Source of the DNA: Azonexus sp.
GTDB taxonomy: Bacteria; Pseudomonadota; Gammaproteobacteria; Burkholderiales; Rhodocyclaceae
DNA: 37,981 bases
Direction: 5' to 3'
Assembly: GCA_017983755.1 (NCBI GenBank)
Contig: JAGOAU010000020.1
Coordinates: forward strand, 1 to 37,981
Shown here: in pieces, positions 22,656-30,693 of the stretch
Layout: the number at the start of each line of letters is the position of its first letter
Position numbering within the stretch: position 1 is the stretch's first letter
Translations under genes and position numbers: made by a program
Notes under the pieces: generated by a model
Seen by the model: only the letters and a program-made list of their open reading frames with translations
Told to the model about the DNA's origin: nothing
Databases searched by the model: none

Positions 22656-22682
22656 TTTAAGACATGAATGGAGGTCCGTCAA
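22654..22682 (-). promoter_or_regulatory. Sigma-70 promoter of the dcw cluster (Pmra)
   Basis: On the minus strand a TTGACG -35 (22677-22682) and a TAAAGT -10 (22654-22659) are separated by exactly 17 bp. A/T-rich sequence lies directly upstream, possibly an UP element. Transcription would start near 22647, giving a leader of about 38 bases before the mraZ ATG. Confidence 0.78.
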
Positions 22683-22950
22683 TAGAAAAATCTGGATTTT
22701 TTCTTACGCAACAAGGACTTAGGAGCAAATTCCTCAAGGGTTATCAAGGAAAATTAGCCTTAAAAATCAATGCTTGAAAAACTTCTCTTAAAGTGACTTG
22801 TCAGGATTTGAGGAAGATCAAACGGGCAGCGACCGGCCATGCCGTCGTGGTAAGCGCAATGCTGATTTTGGGCTGCGACCGGCAGTCGACCGCAACAGGC
22901 CGGCGAGCCGCGCCGAGGCCTTCCCGCCGCCAGAAACGGGCAGGCAAAAT
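22683..22950. other. Intergenic stretch between Pmra and the dsbC terminator
   Basis: The gene-free interval between mraZ and dsbC runs from 22610 to 23007. Outside the promoter, boxes and terminator described separately, this part holds an AT-rich half (to about 22800) with a short GAAAAATC/GATTTTTTC inverted repeat just upstream of the promoter, then ordinary GC-rich sequence. I see no credible gene, RNA or further motif. Confidence 0.5.
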
Positions 22951-22986
22951 GAAAAACGGCCGGCCCGGACGAACGCCGGGCCGGCC
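22951..22986 (-). terminator. Intrinsic terminator of dsbC
   Basis: An 11-bp perfect GC-rich stem (arms 22958-22968 and 22976-22986) with a 7-base loop is followed on the minus strand by GTTTTTC. It begins about 20 bases after the dsbC stop. Confidence 0.88.
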
Positions 22987-23007
22987 GCGGACGGCAATGG
23001 CCGTTTT

Positions 23008-23712
23008 TTACTTCAGCTGGCTGAGCTTTTGCTCGATCTTGGGCAGCGGCACGGCGCCCGGAACGCGTTCGCCGTCGGCAAAGAAGATGGTCGGCGTGCC
23101 GCTGATGTTGAGGCGGCGCCCGAACTCCTGGTTCTTGGTGACCGCCGAGGTATCGCAATCGTCCTTGCTGGCCGGCGCACGACCTTCGACCATCCAGTCG
23201 TTCCATGCCCTGGCGCGGTCGGCCGAACACCAGATCTGCTTGGATTTCCTGATCGAATCTTCCGACAGGATGGGGTAGAGGAAGGTGTAGATCGTCACGT
23301 TGTCCAGCTTCAACAGATCCTTGGCCAGGCGCTTGCAGTAACCGCAGTTGGGATCCTCGAAGGTCGCCAGGACGCGCTTGCCGTCACCGCGCACCTGCTT
23401 GATGGCGCGCTCCAGCGGCAACTCCGAAAACTTGATCGCCGTCAGCTTGCGCATGCGCTCCTCGGTGACGTTCTTCATCGTCTTGCCTTCGATCAGTTGC
23501 CCGCCTGCGATGAAGGCGGTCATCTTTTCGTCGGTGTACAGAATGTTGCCGTCTGCGTAGATTTCGTAAAGCCCCAGGTAACCCGACTTGGTCACGCTTT
23601 CTACCTTGGCACCGAGCTTGGCTTCCATCGCCTTCTTGATGTCGGCCTCATCGGCATTCGCCGCGGCGATCCAGAGCGAAGCCAGCGCCAGCGGCAATAT
23701 TCTTTTCAGCAT
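23008..23712 (-). CDS. dsbC: DsbC-like periplasmic disulfide isomerase
   Basis: Thioredoxin-fold protein that reshuffles incorrect disulfides in exported proteins. 234 residues: signal peptide with likely cleavage after Ala20 (ANA), an N-terminal dimerisation region, then the catalytic domain with C123-G-Y-C126 and the cis-proline loop (Thr206-Pro207). A second cysteine pair (Cys162, Cys186) matches the structural disulfide of DsbC. An AGGAGA ribosome site precedes the ATG at 23712, overlapping the end of the upstream hydroxylase gene 9 bases away, so the two are probably co-transcribed. DsbG is a less likely alternative. Confidence 0.92.
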   Translation of the reverse strand: MLKRILPLALASLWIAAANADEADIKKAMEAKLGAKVESVTKSGYLGLYEIYADGNILYTDEKMTAFIAGGQLIEGKTMKNVTEERMRKLTAIKFSELPLERAIKQVRGDGKRVLATFEDPNCGYCKRLAKDLLKLDNVTIYTFLYPILSEDSIRKSKQIWCSADRARAWNDWMVEGRAPASKDDCDTSAVTKNQEFGRRLNISGTPTIFFADGERVPGAVPLPKIEQKLSQLK

Positions 23713-23721
23713 GCAGTTCTC

Positions 23722-24885
23722 CTAGAAGGCACCCAGCGCGTAGCGCACCAGGGCATTTTTCACGAAAGGTAATCCGTCGGTCGCGCTCAGGCCGAAGTTG
23801 CGCAGGGTACGCAAGCCCGGAGGCGACTCCTTGAACAAGCGCCGCAGGCCATCGGTCGTCGTTTGCATCAGCGCCGTTTCCTCGCGGCGGGCGCGCTGGT
23901 AGCGTTGCAGGAAACGCTCGTTGCCGATGTCCTGCCATGGCTGGGCGCCGGCGAGCAGGGTGGCAAGTTCGCTGGCATCCTGGAAGCCGAGGTTGATGCC
24001 GTGGCCGGACAAGGGATGAATCCCGTGCGCCGCATCACCGATCAACGCCAGGCGCGGCGCCACGGTCTGCGGCACACGCATGAGGCGCAACGGAAAGGCA
24101 ACCGGCGGTGTAAGCAGTTCGAGGCGCCCGAGGGCGTGCTCGCCGGCTTCGGCAAGCCGCTCGCAGAAAGTCTCGGCCGGCAGGGTGCAAAGTTGGTCGG
24201 CATGATCATCGGGGGTGGACCACACGATGGAAATGCGGTTCCCCGGCAGCGGCAGGTAGGCGAGCACGCCATCGTCGCGAAACCACTGCCGGGCGATGTT
24301 GTGGTGCGGCTCTTCGGTCGCGAGATTGGCGACGACGCCTTTCTCGCCATAGGGCGCGTTGTCCGCCGCCAACCCCGCCATCTGACGCACCCAGGAATCC
24401 CGTCCATCGGCGCCAACCAGCAGACGCGCGGACAACATCGCGCCATCGTCTAGGCCAAGGACCACCGAATCCACGCCGAATGTCAGTTGCTGCGGGCGCA
24501 CCGGGCAGAACAGCTTGAGGTTGCCCTGGCGCTTGGCGCTTTCCCAGAACTCGCAGGCCATCAGCGACGACTCGAGGATCCAGCCAAGCTCCGGCACGCC
24601 GGAATCGTAGGCCGAAAACGCCAGCTTGCCGCCGGCATCGCCACGGATATCCATGCCGCGAATCGGCGCAATGCGCTCGGCGTCGAGATGCTTCCAGGCA
24701 CCGATGCGCTCGAGAAAGCCGGCATTGGCCGGACTGATGGCATAGACGCGCGCATCCCAGCCTTCCGGGCGGCGCGGCGGCTGATTTTCGACCAGTGCGA
24801 TGCGCAGGGGCGTGTCGCGCAGGGCGACGGCAAGGCTGGCGCCGGCGAGACCGCCGCCGACGATGATCAGATCAAATTGCTGCAT
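23722..24885 (-). CDS. UbiH/UbiF-family FAD-dependent hydroxylase
   Basis: Flavoprotein monooxygenase of the ubiquinone-biosynthesis hydroxylase family, 387 residues. The N-terminal dinucleotide fold has GGGLAG at 10-15. The internal GADGRDSWVR DG motif and the C-terminal GDAAHGIHPLSGHGINLG motif, which binds the flavin ribityl chain, are intact. Members hydroxylate the ubiquinone ring at C1, C5 or C6 (UbiI, UbiH, UbiF, UbiM). The sequence alone does not show which position, so no symbol is given. It lies directly upstream of dsbC on the same strand. Confidence 0.88.
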   Translation of the reverse strand: MQQFDLIIVGGGLAGASLAVALRDTPLRIALVENQPPRRPEGWDARVYAISPANAGFLERIGAWKHLDAERIAPIRGMDIRGDAGGKLAFSAYDSGVPELGWILESSLMACEFWESAKRQGNLKLFCPVRPQQLTFGVDSVVLGLDDGAMLSARLLVGADGRDSWVRQMAGLAADNAPYGEKGVVANLATEEPHHNIARQWFRDDGVLAYLPLPGNRISIVWSTPDDHADQLCTLPAETFCERLAEAGEHALGRLELLTPPVAFPLRLMRVPQTVAPRLALIGDAAHGIHPLSGHGINLGFQDASELATLLAGAQPWQDIGNERFLQRYQRARREETALMQTTTDGLRRLFKESPPGLRTLRNFGLSATDGLPFVKNALVRYALGAF

Positions 24886-24926
24886 GGCGGGGAGACTGCC
24901 GGTTTGCTGTGACTCGGCGTGGAGAA

Positions 24927-25241
24927 TCAGCCCGGATTGCCCGACGGCTTGTTGGGCCGCGGCCGGCGATTGTTGTTGCTGCGCGGCCGGTGCTTCTTGG
25001 CGGGACCGGACGGCTTGTTGTGGCCGCCTCCGGTATTGACCGGACCGCCGCCGTGCTCGGACGGCGAGGCGCGATTGCCCGGTGCCAGCTGGATTTCCAG
25101 CTCGATGATTTCATCCCACTGCTCGTCGGTTCGGTCCCGCTCGGGAATGGACAGCAATTCGCGCAGACGGCGGCGATTGTCGTTGGGCGGCGGCGCCGGC
25201 GGCGGATTGACGGGGGGATTTTCTGGATTCTGATCGTTCAT
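24927..25241 (-). CDS. Small proline-rich, basic hypothetical protein
   Basis: A 104-residue product in three parts: a proline/asparagine-rich start (PENPPVNPPPAPPPNDN), a compact helical core (about 22-55, with RRLRELLSIPERDRTDEQWDEII) and a Gly/Asn/Lys/Arg-rich tail. No signal peptide or membrane segment. I do not recognise a family. The tail suggests nucleic-acid binding, but this is only inferred from composition. It lies between the HU terminator and the hydroxylase gene, 41 bases from the latter, with only a weak ribosome site. Confidence 0.55.
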   Translation of the reverse strand: MNDQNPENPPVNPPPAPPPNDNRRRLRELLSIPERDRTDEQWDEIIELEIQLAPGNRASPSEHGGGPVNTGGGHNKPSGPAKKHRPRSNNNRRPRPNKPSGNPG

Positions 25242-25249
25242 TGGAAACT

Positions 25250-25280
25250 AAAAGCGGAGCCCGTTTGCCACGAGCCCCGC
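25250..25280 (-). terminator. Intrinsic terminator of the HU gene
   Basis: On the minus strand an 11-bp stem (arms 25270-25280 and 25254-25264, two G-U wobbles, 5-base loop) is followed by TTTT. It lies 14 bases after the HU stop. Confidence 0.72.
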
Positions 25281-25294
25281 ATTGGATGATGCCA

Positions 25295-25594
25295 TCATTT
25301 CTTCTTGGCGGCGGTCTTCTTGGCGGCGACAGATGCCTTGAATGCGGTACCGGCGGTGAACTTGGGCACCGTCGTGGCCGGGATTTTCAGGGTAGCACCG
25401 GTCTTGGGATTCTTGCCAGTGCGCGCTGCGCGCTTGGCAGACTTGAACGTGCCGAAACCAACCAGTGTGACAGACTCGCCTTTCGTTACAGTCTTGACGA
25501 CTGCGCCGATGATGGCCGACAACGCCTTGTCAGCAGCGGCCTTGGTAATACCAGCTTCTTTTGCAGCAACTTCGACCAGCTCGGATTTATTCAT
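25295..25594 (-). CDS. HU-family DNA-binding protein
   Basis: Nucleoid protein of 99 residues, close to the roughly 90-residue HU norm with an added lysine/alanine-rich tail (AAKKTAAKKK). The start MNKSELVEVAAKEAGITKAA and the VTLVGFGTFKSAKRAARTGKNPKTG segment, which enters the DNA-binding arm, are diagnostic. An AGGAGG ribosome site lies 7 bases before the ATG at 25594. The gene has its own terminator and appears monocistronic. Which HU paralogue it is cannot be told. Confidence 0.93.
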   Translation of the reverse strand: MNKSELVEVAAKEAGITKAAADKALSAIIGAVVKTVTKGESVTLVGFGTFKSAKRAARTGKNPKTGATLKIPATTVPKFTAGTAFKASVAAKKTAAKKK

Positions 25595-25765
25595 CTAAGT
25601 GCCTCCTGTTAACTACTTGTGGTTAAGAAAACTGGCCGTTGGCACGGCAGCACAACAAAAGTAGCACATTTTCCGGATAAGTGCTGATGCCAACAGGGGT
25701 ATTTGTAGGCCGGAGCCCCGATTTTGTGCCTTTCGCGCACGTCGACCGCAACCGGCGCCGACAAG

Positions 25766-25795
25766 CAAAGACCCCGGCCGCGGCCGGGGTCTTTG
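25766..25795 (-). terminator. Palindromic terminator after napC
   Basis: A 30-bp perfect palindrome (CAAAGACCCCGGCC arms) starting 16 bases after the napC stop. Because the flanking AAAG/CTTT is symmetric it could end transcription from either side, but the T-run is only three bases and no plus-strand gene ends here. Confidence 0.75.
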
Positions 25796-25810
25796 AGCAG
25801 GATCGAGAAC

Positions 25811-26452
25811 TTACTTCTTCTCTTCTGCCTTGCCGTTTTCTGCCGGCTTTTCGCCGTGCGAGATTTCGACGGCGCCCTCGTTCTGCTTGCCGATGTGCTG
25901 GTCGATGGCCGGCAACTGGTGGGCAATGCCCTTGTGGCAGTCGATGCAGGTCTTGCCTTCGATAAAGGCTATCGGATGCTGCTTGGCGGCGCGATTACCC
26001 TGCTCCGTGTAATCCATGTAGTCGTAACGGTGGCAGTTGCGGCACTCCTGGGAGTCGTTCGCCTTCATGCGTTTCCACTCGTTCTGGGCGAGTTGGGCGC
26101 GCTTGGCGTTGAACTTCTCGGGCGTATCGATGCTGCCCAGCAGCTTGTGCCAGACTTCGTTGGACGCCTGGATCTTGCGGACCATCTTCGGCCCCCACTC
26201 CTTCGGCACGTGGCAGTCGGGACAGGTCGCGCGCACGCCGGTGCGGTTGGTGTAGTGCACCGTGTTCTGGTATTCCTTGAACACGTTCTCCTTCATTTCG
26301 TGACAGGAAATACAGAACTCCTCCTTGTTGGTCGCCTCCAGCGCCCAGTTGAAGCCCCCCCAAAACGCGATGCCGGCAAGAAACAGGCCGACGACCGTAA
26401 CGAGCCCGATACGCTTGATCCACGCGGGCGTGATTTTTTCCAGGCTCATCAT
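25811..26452 (-). CDS. napC: NapC/NirT-type tetraheme cytochrome c quinol dehydrogenase
   Basis: Membrane-anchored tetraheme cytochrome that takes electrons from quinol and passes them to NapB-NapA in the periplasm. 213 residues: an N-terminal membrane helix (about 15-35) then four CxxCH heme sites at 47-51, 77-81, 137-141 and 169-173. The charged tail is lysine/glutamate-rich. Adjacent ATGs exist at 26452 and 26449; the first overlaps the napB stop by four bases and is chosen. It is the last gene of napDABC. Confidence 0.95.
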   Translation of the reverse strand: MMSLEKITPAWIKRIGLVTVVGLFLAGIAFWGGFNWALEATNKEEFCISCHEMKENVFKEYQNTVHYTNRTGVRATCPDCHVPKEWGPKMVRKIQASNEVWHKLLGSIDTPEKFNAKRAQLAQNEWKRMKANDSQECRNCHRYDYMDYTEQGNRAAKQHPIAFIEGKTCIDCHKGIAHQLPAIDQHIGKQNEGAVEISHGEKPAENGKAEEKK

Positions 26453-26895
26453 TCCCCCTTCTTGGCGGCCGGTTTATAGGTATTCTCGACGAGCGGCTTG
26501 GCGTCGAACTGCGGTACGTGGCACTGCATGCAGAAATAGCGGCGCGGGGAGATATTGGAATGCTTCTTGTCTTCCCGATCGAGGTAATGCGACTTGGCCA
26601 CCTTGGTCGCGCCGGTTTCGTCGGCTCGCTCCTTGGAATGGCAGTCCATGCACTTGTTGAAGTTCTGCGTGATGTTGTAACCCTTGATGCTGTGCGGAAT
26701 CAGCGGCGGCTGTTTCTGGAAATTGCGCGGAATGATTTCCTGATCCTTTTCCGGGCGGAACATGTTGTCCGTCCGCGCTTCCTGATTGATCGGCGTCTTG
26801 CCGCGCAACGACTCCAGATATTCCTGCGCGCTGGCGACGCCCGCCCCCGAGAGGAGCACCGCAGCCGCCAAGGCCAGAGCAGGGATGAATCTCAT
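26449..26895 (-). CDS. napB: NapB, diheme cytochrome c subunit of periplasmic nitrate reductase
   Basis: Periplasmic electron carrier for NapA. 148 residues from the ATG at 26895, chosen because it begins the signal peptide (cleavage likely after ASA, residue 23) and has a GGAGG site 9 bases upstream. Two CxxCH heme motifs are at 82-86 (CMDCH) and 122-126 (CMQCH). The conserved [13 protein letters not shown] segment lies before the first heme site. It is separated from napA by 69 bases containing a stable hairpin. Confidence 0.95.
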   Translation of the reverse strand: MRFIPALALAAAVLLSGAGVASAQEYLESLRGKTPINQEARTDNMFRPEKDQEIIPRNFQKQPPLIPHSIKGYNITQNFNKCMDCHSKERADETGATKVAKSHYLDREDKKHSNISPRRYFCMQCHVPQFDAKPLVENTYKPAAKKGE

Positions 26896-26914
26896 GTTTG
26901 TTTCCCTCCAAATG

Positions 26915-26942
26915 ACGGCCGGGCTTCCTCCCGGCCGTTTTT
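26915..26942 (+). repeat. Strong hairpin between napA and napB
   Basis: Perfect 9-bp stem (ACGGCCGGG/CCCGGCCGT, 6-base loop) with a T-run on the plus-strand side only (26938-26942). On the nap transcript (minus strand) there is no U-run after it, so it should not stop nap transcription by the classical mechanism. It may protect or process the mRNA between napA and napB, or block antisense transcription. Confidence 0.7.
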
Positions 26943-26964
26943 CATGGTGATGATTTCTGTGCAA

Positions 26965-29478
26965 TCAGGCCCTGGTCACCTTGACCGCGCACTTCTTGTA
27001 GTCGGTTTCCTTCGAGATCGGGCAGGTCGCATCCAGCGTGACCTTGTTGATCAGACGCCCGGCATCGAAGAAGGGAACGAAGACCAGGCCGCGCGGCGGC
27101 TTGTTGCGACCGCGAGTTTCGACACGCATGACGACTTCCCCGCGCCGCGACGCGACCTTGACCTCCATGCCGCGCTGCAGCCCGCGCGCCTTGGCGTCGT
27201 CCGGATGCATGAATACGACGGCGTCCGGGAAGGACTTGTACAGTTCAGGTACGCGGCGGGTCATCGTGCCGGTATGCCAGTGCTCCAGCACACGGCCGGT
27301 ACATAGCCACATGTCGAATTCCTTGTCCGGCGACTCGGCGGCCGGCTGGTAGGGCAGCGCGAAAATTACTGCCTTGCCGTCCTTATGGCCGTAGAACCTG
27401 ACACCCTCGCCCTTCGGGACATAGGGATCGTAACCTTCGCGGAAGCGCCACAGCGTTTCCTTGCCGTCGACAACTGGCCAGCGCAGGCCGCGCGCCTCAT
27501 GGTAAACATTGAAATCGGCCAGATCGTGATAGTGCTTGCGACCGAATTGCGCGTATTCCTCGAACAGCCCCTTCTGGACATAAAACCCGAAGTGCTTGGA
27601 TTCGTCGTTGTCGAAACCTTGGGCAGTTTCGGCGACCTTGTACTTGTCGGCGACCCCATTGGCGTAGAGAACGTCATACAAGGTCTTGCCCTTGAGTTTC
27701 GGCGCCTTGGCAACCAGTTCGGCCGGCCAGACATCCTCGACCTTGAAGCGCTTGGAAAACTCCATTACCTGCCAGAGATCGGAACGGGCCTCGCCGGACG
27801 CCTTGACCTGCTGGCGCCAGAACTGGGTGCGCCGCTCGGCATTGCCGAAGGCGCCTTCCTTCTCGACCCACATCGCGGTCGGCAGGATCAGGTCGGCCGC
27901 CATCCCGGAAACGGTCGGGTACGGGTCGGAAACGACGATGAAGTTCGCCGGATCACGCCAGCCGGGGAAGAGCTCCTCGTTAATGTTGGGACCGGCCTGC
28001 ATGTTGTTGTTGCACTGCTGCCAGTAGAAATTGACTTTCTTGTCCTTCAGCGCCCGTGCCATCGCCACTGCATGGAAGCCCGGCTTGTCGGGGATGGTGC
28101 CGTCGGGCAAACCCCAGAAGCGCTCGGCAATCTTGCGGTGTTCCGGATTCATCACCACCATATCCGCCGGCAGGCGATGCGAGAAGGTACCGACCTCGCG
28201 TGCGGTGCCGCAGGCGGACGGCTGGCCGGTCAGCGAGAACGGGCTGTTGCCCGGCTCGGAAATCTTGCCGACCAGCAGGTGGATGTTGTAGATCATGTTG
28301 TTCGCCCAGGTACCGCGGGTATGCTGGTTGAAACCCATGGTCCAGAACGAGGTGACCTTGATCTTCGGGTCGGCGTACAACTCGGCCAGTGCCTTAAGAT
28401 CCTTTTCCGACACGCCGGAGAGCTTGGATACCTTCTCGGCGGTGTATTCGGAGACAAACTTCTTGTACTCGTCGAAGGTGATCGCCTCGGACTTGCCGGT
28501 ATCGCCCTTCGCCTTGCCGTCGGCGCCCGGATAGCCGTTGTTGCCTGCATCCTTTTCCAGCGCATGGGTCGGACGCAGGCCGTAGCCGATGTCGGTGACG
28601 CTCTTCTTGAAATTGACGTGCTTGTCGACGAACGCCTGATTCACCTTGCCGTTCTGGATGATGTAGTTGGCGACAAAGTTCAGGATCGCCAGATCCGTCT
28701 GTGGCGCGAAGATCATCGGGATGTCGGCCAGCTCATAGGAGCGGTGCTCGAAGGTCGACAGCACAGCCACCTTGACCCCCTTGTTCGACAGCTTGCGGTC
28801 GGTCACGCGCGTCCACAGGATCGGGTGCATCTCGGCCATGTTCGAGCCCCACAGCACGAAGGCGTCGGCATGCTCGATGTCGTCGTAGCAACCCATCGGC
28901 TCGTCGATGCCGAAAGTACGCATGAAGCCGGCAACTGCCGAGGCCATGCAATGGCGAGCATTGGGATCGATGTTGTTGGTGCGGAAGCCGGCCTTCATCA
29001 GCTTGGCAGCGGCGTAACCCTCCCACACCGTCCATTGACCGGAGCCGAACATCGCGAGTCCGTTCGGGCCTTTGGCCTTCATCGTCTCCTTGGCCTTCTC
29101 CTCCATGATGTCGAAGGCCTGCTTCCAGGTGATCGGGGTGAAGTCACCGTTCTTGTCGTACTTGCCGTCCTTCATGCGCAGCATCGGCGTCTTGACGCGG
29201 TCGGCGCCGTACATGATCTTGGACAGGAAGTAGCCCTTGATGCAGTTGAGACCGCGATTGACCGGCGCATCCGGGTCGCCCTGGGTGGCCACCACGCGGC
29301 CATCCTGCGTGCCGACCAGCACGCCGCAGCCGGTACCGCAGAAGCGGCACGGTGCCTTGTCCCAACGGATTTCGTCCTTACCCGCCGCAACCGCTGTCAC
29401 AGGCGCAGACAGTCCGGCCGCCGAAATGGCTGCAGCCGCTGCATTCGCCTTGATGAAATCCCGTCGATTGAGTTTCAC
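26965..29478 (-). CDS. napA: NapA, periplasmic nitrate reductase catalytic subunit
   Basis: Molybdenum (bis-MGD) enzyme that reduces nitrate to nitrite in the periplasm. 837 residues. A twin-arginine signal (NRRDFIK at 4-10) is followed by a hydrophobic stretch ending near TAVAA. The [4Fe-4S] ligands are Cys44, Cys47, Cys51 and Cys79. The molybdenum-ligating Cys177 is in ARHCMAS. The start is a GTG at 29478 that overlaps the napD stop by four bases, with a strong GAGGAGGT site upstream. Confidence 0.98.
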   Translation of the reverse strand: MKLNRRDFIKANAAAAAISAAGLSAPVTAVAAGKDEIRWDKAPCRFCGTGCGVLVGTQDGRVVATQGDPDAPVNRGLNCIKGYFLSKIMYGADRVKTPMLRMKDGKYDKNGDFTPITWKQAFDIMEEKAKETMKAKGPNGLAMFGSGQWTVWEGYAAAKLMKAGFRTNNIDPNARHCMASAVAGFMRTFGIDEPMGCYDDIEHADAFVLWGSNMAEMHPILWTRVTDRKLSNKGVKVAVLSTFEHRSYELADIPMIFAPQTDLAILNFVANYIIQNGKVNQAFVDKHVNFKKSVTDIGYGLRPTHALEKDAGNNGYPGADGKAKGDTGKSEAITFDEYKKFVSEYTAEKVSKLSGVSEKDLKALAELYADPKIKVTSFWTMGFNQHTRGTWANNMIYNIHLLVGKISEPGNSPFSLTGQPSACGTAREVGTFSHRLPADMVVMNPEHRKIAERFWGLPDGTIPDKPGFHAVAMARALKDKKVNFYWQQCNNNMQAGPNINEELFPGWRDPANFIVVSDPYPTVSGMAADLILPTAMWVEKEGAFGNAERRTQFWRQQVKASGEARSDLWQVMEFSKRFKVEDVWPAELVAKAPKLKGKTLYDVLYANGVADKYKVAETAQGFDNDESKHFGFYVQKGLFEEYAQFGRKHYHDLADFNVYHEARGLRWPVVDGKETLWRFREGYDPYVPKGEGVRFYGHKDGKAVIFALPYQPAAESPDKEFDMWLCTGRVLEHWHTGTMTRRVPELYKSFPDAVVFMHPDDAKARGLQRGMEVKVASRRGEVVMRVETRGRNKPPRGLVFVPFFDAGRLINKVTLDATCPISKETDYKKCAVKVTRA

Positions 29479-29732
29479 GCCTCTACCTCCTCAGTAACTG
29501 ACTCGTCGTCGCTATATTGATAAACCATGGCTACCGACACGACGCCAGGAACGTCATGCAGGGCAACATAGGTAGCGGAGGCCAGGGACGTGTCGCCGTC
29601 CTCGATCGTCACGACCACCTTGCCTTCCGGGCTACGGGCGTGAATCTCCACCCCCGGCATTCCCGCCAGAATTGCGCACGCCTCGTCGAGACGGGCTGGA
29701 ACTATGTGCACGATGGCACTGGAAATATTCAT
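29475..29732 (-). CDS. napD: NapD, NapA maturation chaperone
   Basis: Cytoplasmic chaperone that binds the Tat signal of NapA and holds back export until cofactor insertion. 85 residues, of normal size. The opening [17 protein letters not shown] and the LPGVEIH-like [20 protein letters not shown] segment fit the ferredoxin-like NapD fold. The ATG at 29732 is set by AGGAGGAG 9 bases upstream. It is the first gene of napDABC; no napE, napF, napG or napH is present here. Confidence 0.93.
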   Translation of the reverse strand: MNISSAIVHIVPARLDEACAILAGMPGVEIHARSPEGKVVVTIEDGDTSLASATYVALHDVPGVVSVAMVYQYSDDESVTEEVEA

Positions 29733-29815
29733 TGAATCCACTCCTCCTGGATGACACTTCGCCCATAGCGAGCACCATATCGGATGCAATGATCCCGATC
29801 CGGGGCCCGATTCCG

Positions 29816-29829
29816 TTGATTTGAGTCAA
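29816..29829 (-). promoter_or_regulatory. FNR/Anr-type site upstream of napD
   Basis: TTGATTTGAGTCAA matches the FNR/CRP-superfamily pattern TTGAY-N4-RTCAA, and the symmetry extends by one base pair on each side. On the minus strand a weak -10-like GATCAT lies at a distance that would put the box near -41.5, the usual activating position. The predicted start is about 49 bases before the napD ATG. Confidence 0.75.
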
Positions 29830-29913
29830 CTAACGCGGGCTTGGGTCCATTGTTGATACCAATGAACGATGGCAACTACTACTTTAGTACTATGCACCCG
29901 GCGCTGGCGGACA

Positions 29914-29950
29914 ATAGCCGGCTCCTATCAAAGATATTTCCCGATTCAAT
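29914..29950 (+). promoter_or_regulatory. OxyR-like binding site upstream of ahpC
   Basis: The left half is ATAG-N7-CTAT (29914-29928), exactly the spacing of the OxyR half-site. After 7 bases a second, weaker 15-mer (29936-29950, ATTT-N7-CAAT) matches 5 of 8 positions. The 37-bp span ends at the -35 of the ahpC promoter candidate, as at OxyR-activated genes. Confidence 0.6.
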
Positions 29951-29979
29951 TGGCTCAATGCCGGGAGGCGAACTATCAT
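29950..29979 (+). promoter_or_regulatory. Candidate ahpC promoter
   Basis: TTGGCT -35 (29950-29955) and TATCAT -10 (29974-29979) with an 18-bp spacer. The predicted leader is about 33 bases. The elements are imperfect, fitting an activator-dependent promoter. Confidence 0.5.
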
Positions 29980-30019
29980 TCATCCGTTGTCATCATCATC
30001 AACCAAGGAGAAAACCCCC

Positions 30020-30583
30020 ATGTCGCTCATCAACACCCAGGTTCAGCCGTTCAAGGCCCAGGCATTCCACAATGGCAAGTTCGTCGAAGTCACCGAAGGC
30101 AGCCTGAAGGGCAAGTGGTCGGTCCTGATCTTCATGCCGGCCGCCTTCACCTTCAACTGCCCGACTGAAATCGAGGACGCCGCCGAAAACTACGCCGAGT
30201 TCCAGAAGGCCGGCGCCGAGGTCTATATCGTCACCACCGACACGCACTTCTCGCACAAGGTCTGGCACGAAACCTCGCCGGCCGTCGGCAAGGCCCAGTT
30301 CCCGCTGGTCGGCGATCCGACCCATGCGCTGACCCGTGCCTTCGACGTGCACATCGACGATGCCGGCCTGGCCCTGCGCGGCACCTTCGTCATCAACCCG
30401 GATGGCATCATCAAGACCATGGAAGTCCATGACAACGCAATCGCCCGCGACGTCCAGGAAACCCTGCGCAAGCTGAAGGCCGCCCAGTACGTCGCCAGCC
30501 ACCCGAACGAAGTCTGCCCGGCCAAGTGGAAGGAAGGCGATAAGACCCTGGCTCCTTCGCTCGACCTGGTCGGCAAGATCTAA
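30020..30583 (+). CDS. ahpC: AhpC, alkyl hydroperoxide reductase (2-Cys peroxiredoxin)
   Basis: Peroxiredoxin that reduces hydrogen peroxide, organic peroxides and peroxynitrite, re-reduced by AhpF. 187 residues, the same length as the enterobacterial protein. The peroxidatic Cys47 is in TFNCPTE and the resolving Cys166 in NEVCPAKW; the end ...APSLDLVGKI is the classical AhpC tail. The start at 30020 follows AAGGAG by 9 bases. It is the first gene of ahpC-ahpF, divergent from nap. Confidence 0.97.
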   Translation: MSLINTQVQPFKAQAFHNGKFVEVTEGSLKGKWSVLIFMPAAFTFNCPTEIEDAAENYAEFQKAGAEVYIVTTDTHFSHKVWHETSPAVGKAQFPLVGDPTHALTRAFDVHIDDAGLALRGTFVINPDGIIKTMEVHDNAIARDVQETLRKLKAAQYVASHPNEVCPAKWKEGDKTLAPSLDLVGKI

Positions 30584-30642
30584 GCCTTAACGCGACACCG
30601 CCAAACCGCTCCCGTTTCGGGGGCGGCGCGGATTTCAGCGAC

Positions 30643-30664
30643 AAGGGGCCGACGAGCCCCTTTT
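30643..30664 (+). terminator. Attenuating terminator between ahpC and ahpF
   Basis: A 7-bp stem (AAGGGGC/GCCCCTT, 6-base loop) running into TTTT, in the 110-base gap 60 bases after ahpC and 30 before ahpF. A partial stop here would give more AhpC than AhpF from one promoter. Confidence 0.7.
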
Positions 30665-30693
30665 CAGTGAAATCCTCATAAAGGGAGAACAGC

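Noticed and set aside
22991-23009. Plus-strand terminator-like ACGGC/GCCGT hairpin with six T residues at the dsbC stop
   Set aside because: No plus-strand gene precedes it; the stem is only 5 bp, and the dsbC terminator on the other strand is far stronger.
27385-29520. A 711-codon open frame on the plus strand opposite napA
   Set aside because: It is a GC-driven antisense shadow of a fully convincing NapA gene; the product has no coherent domain pattern and no ribosome site.
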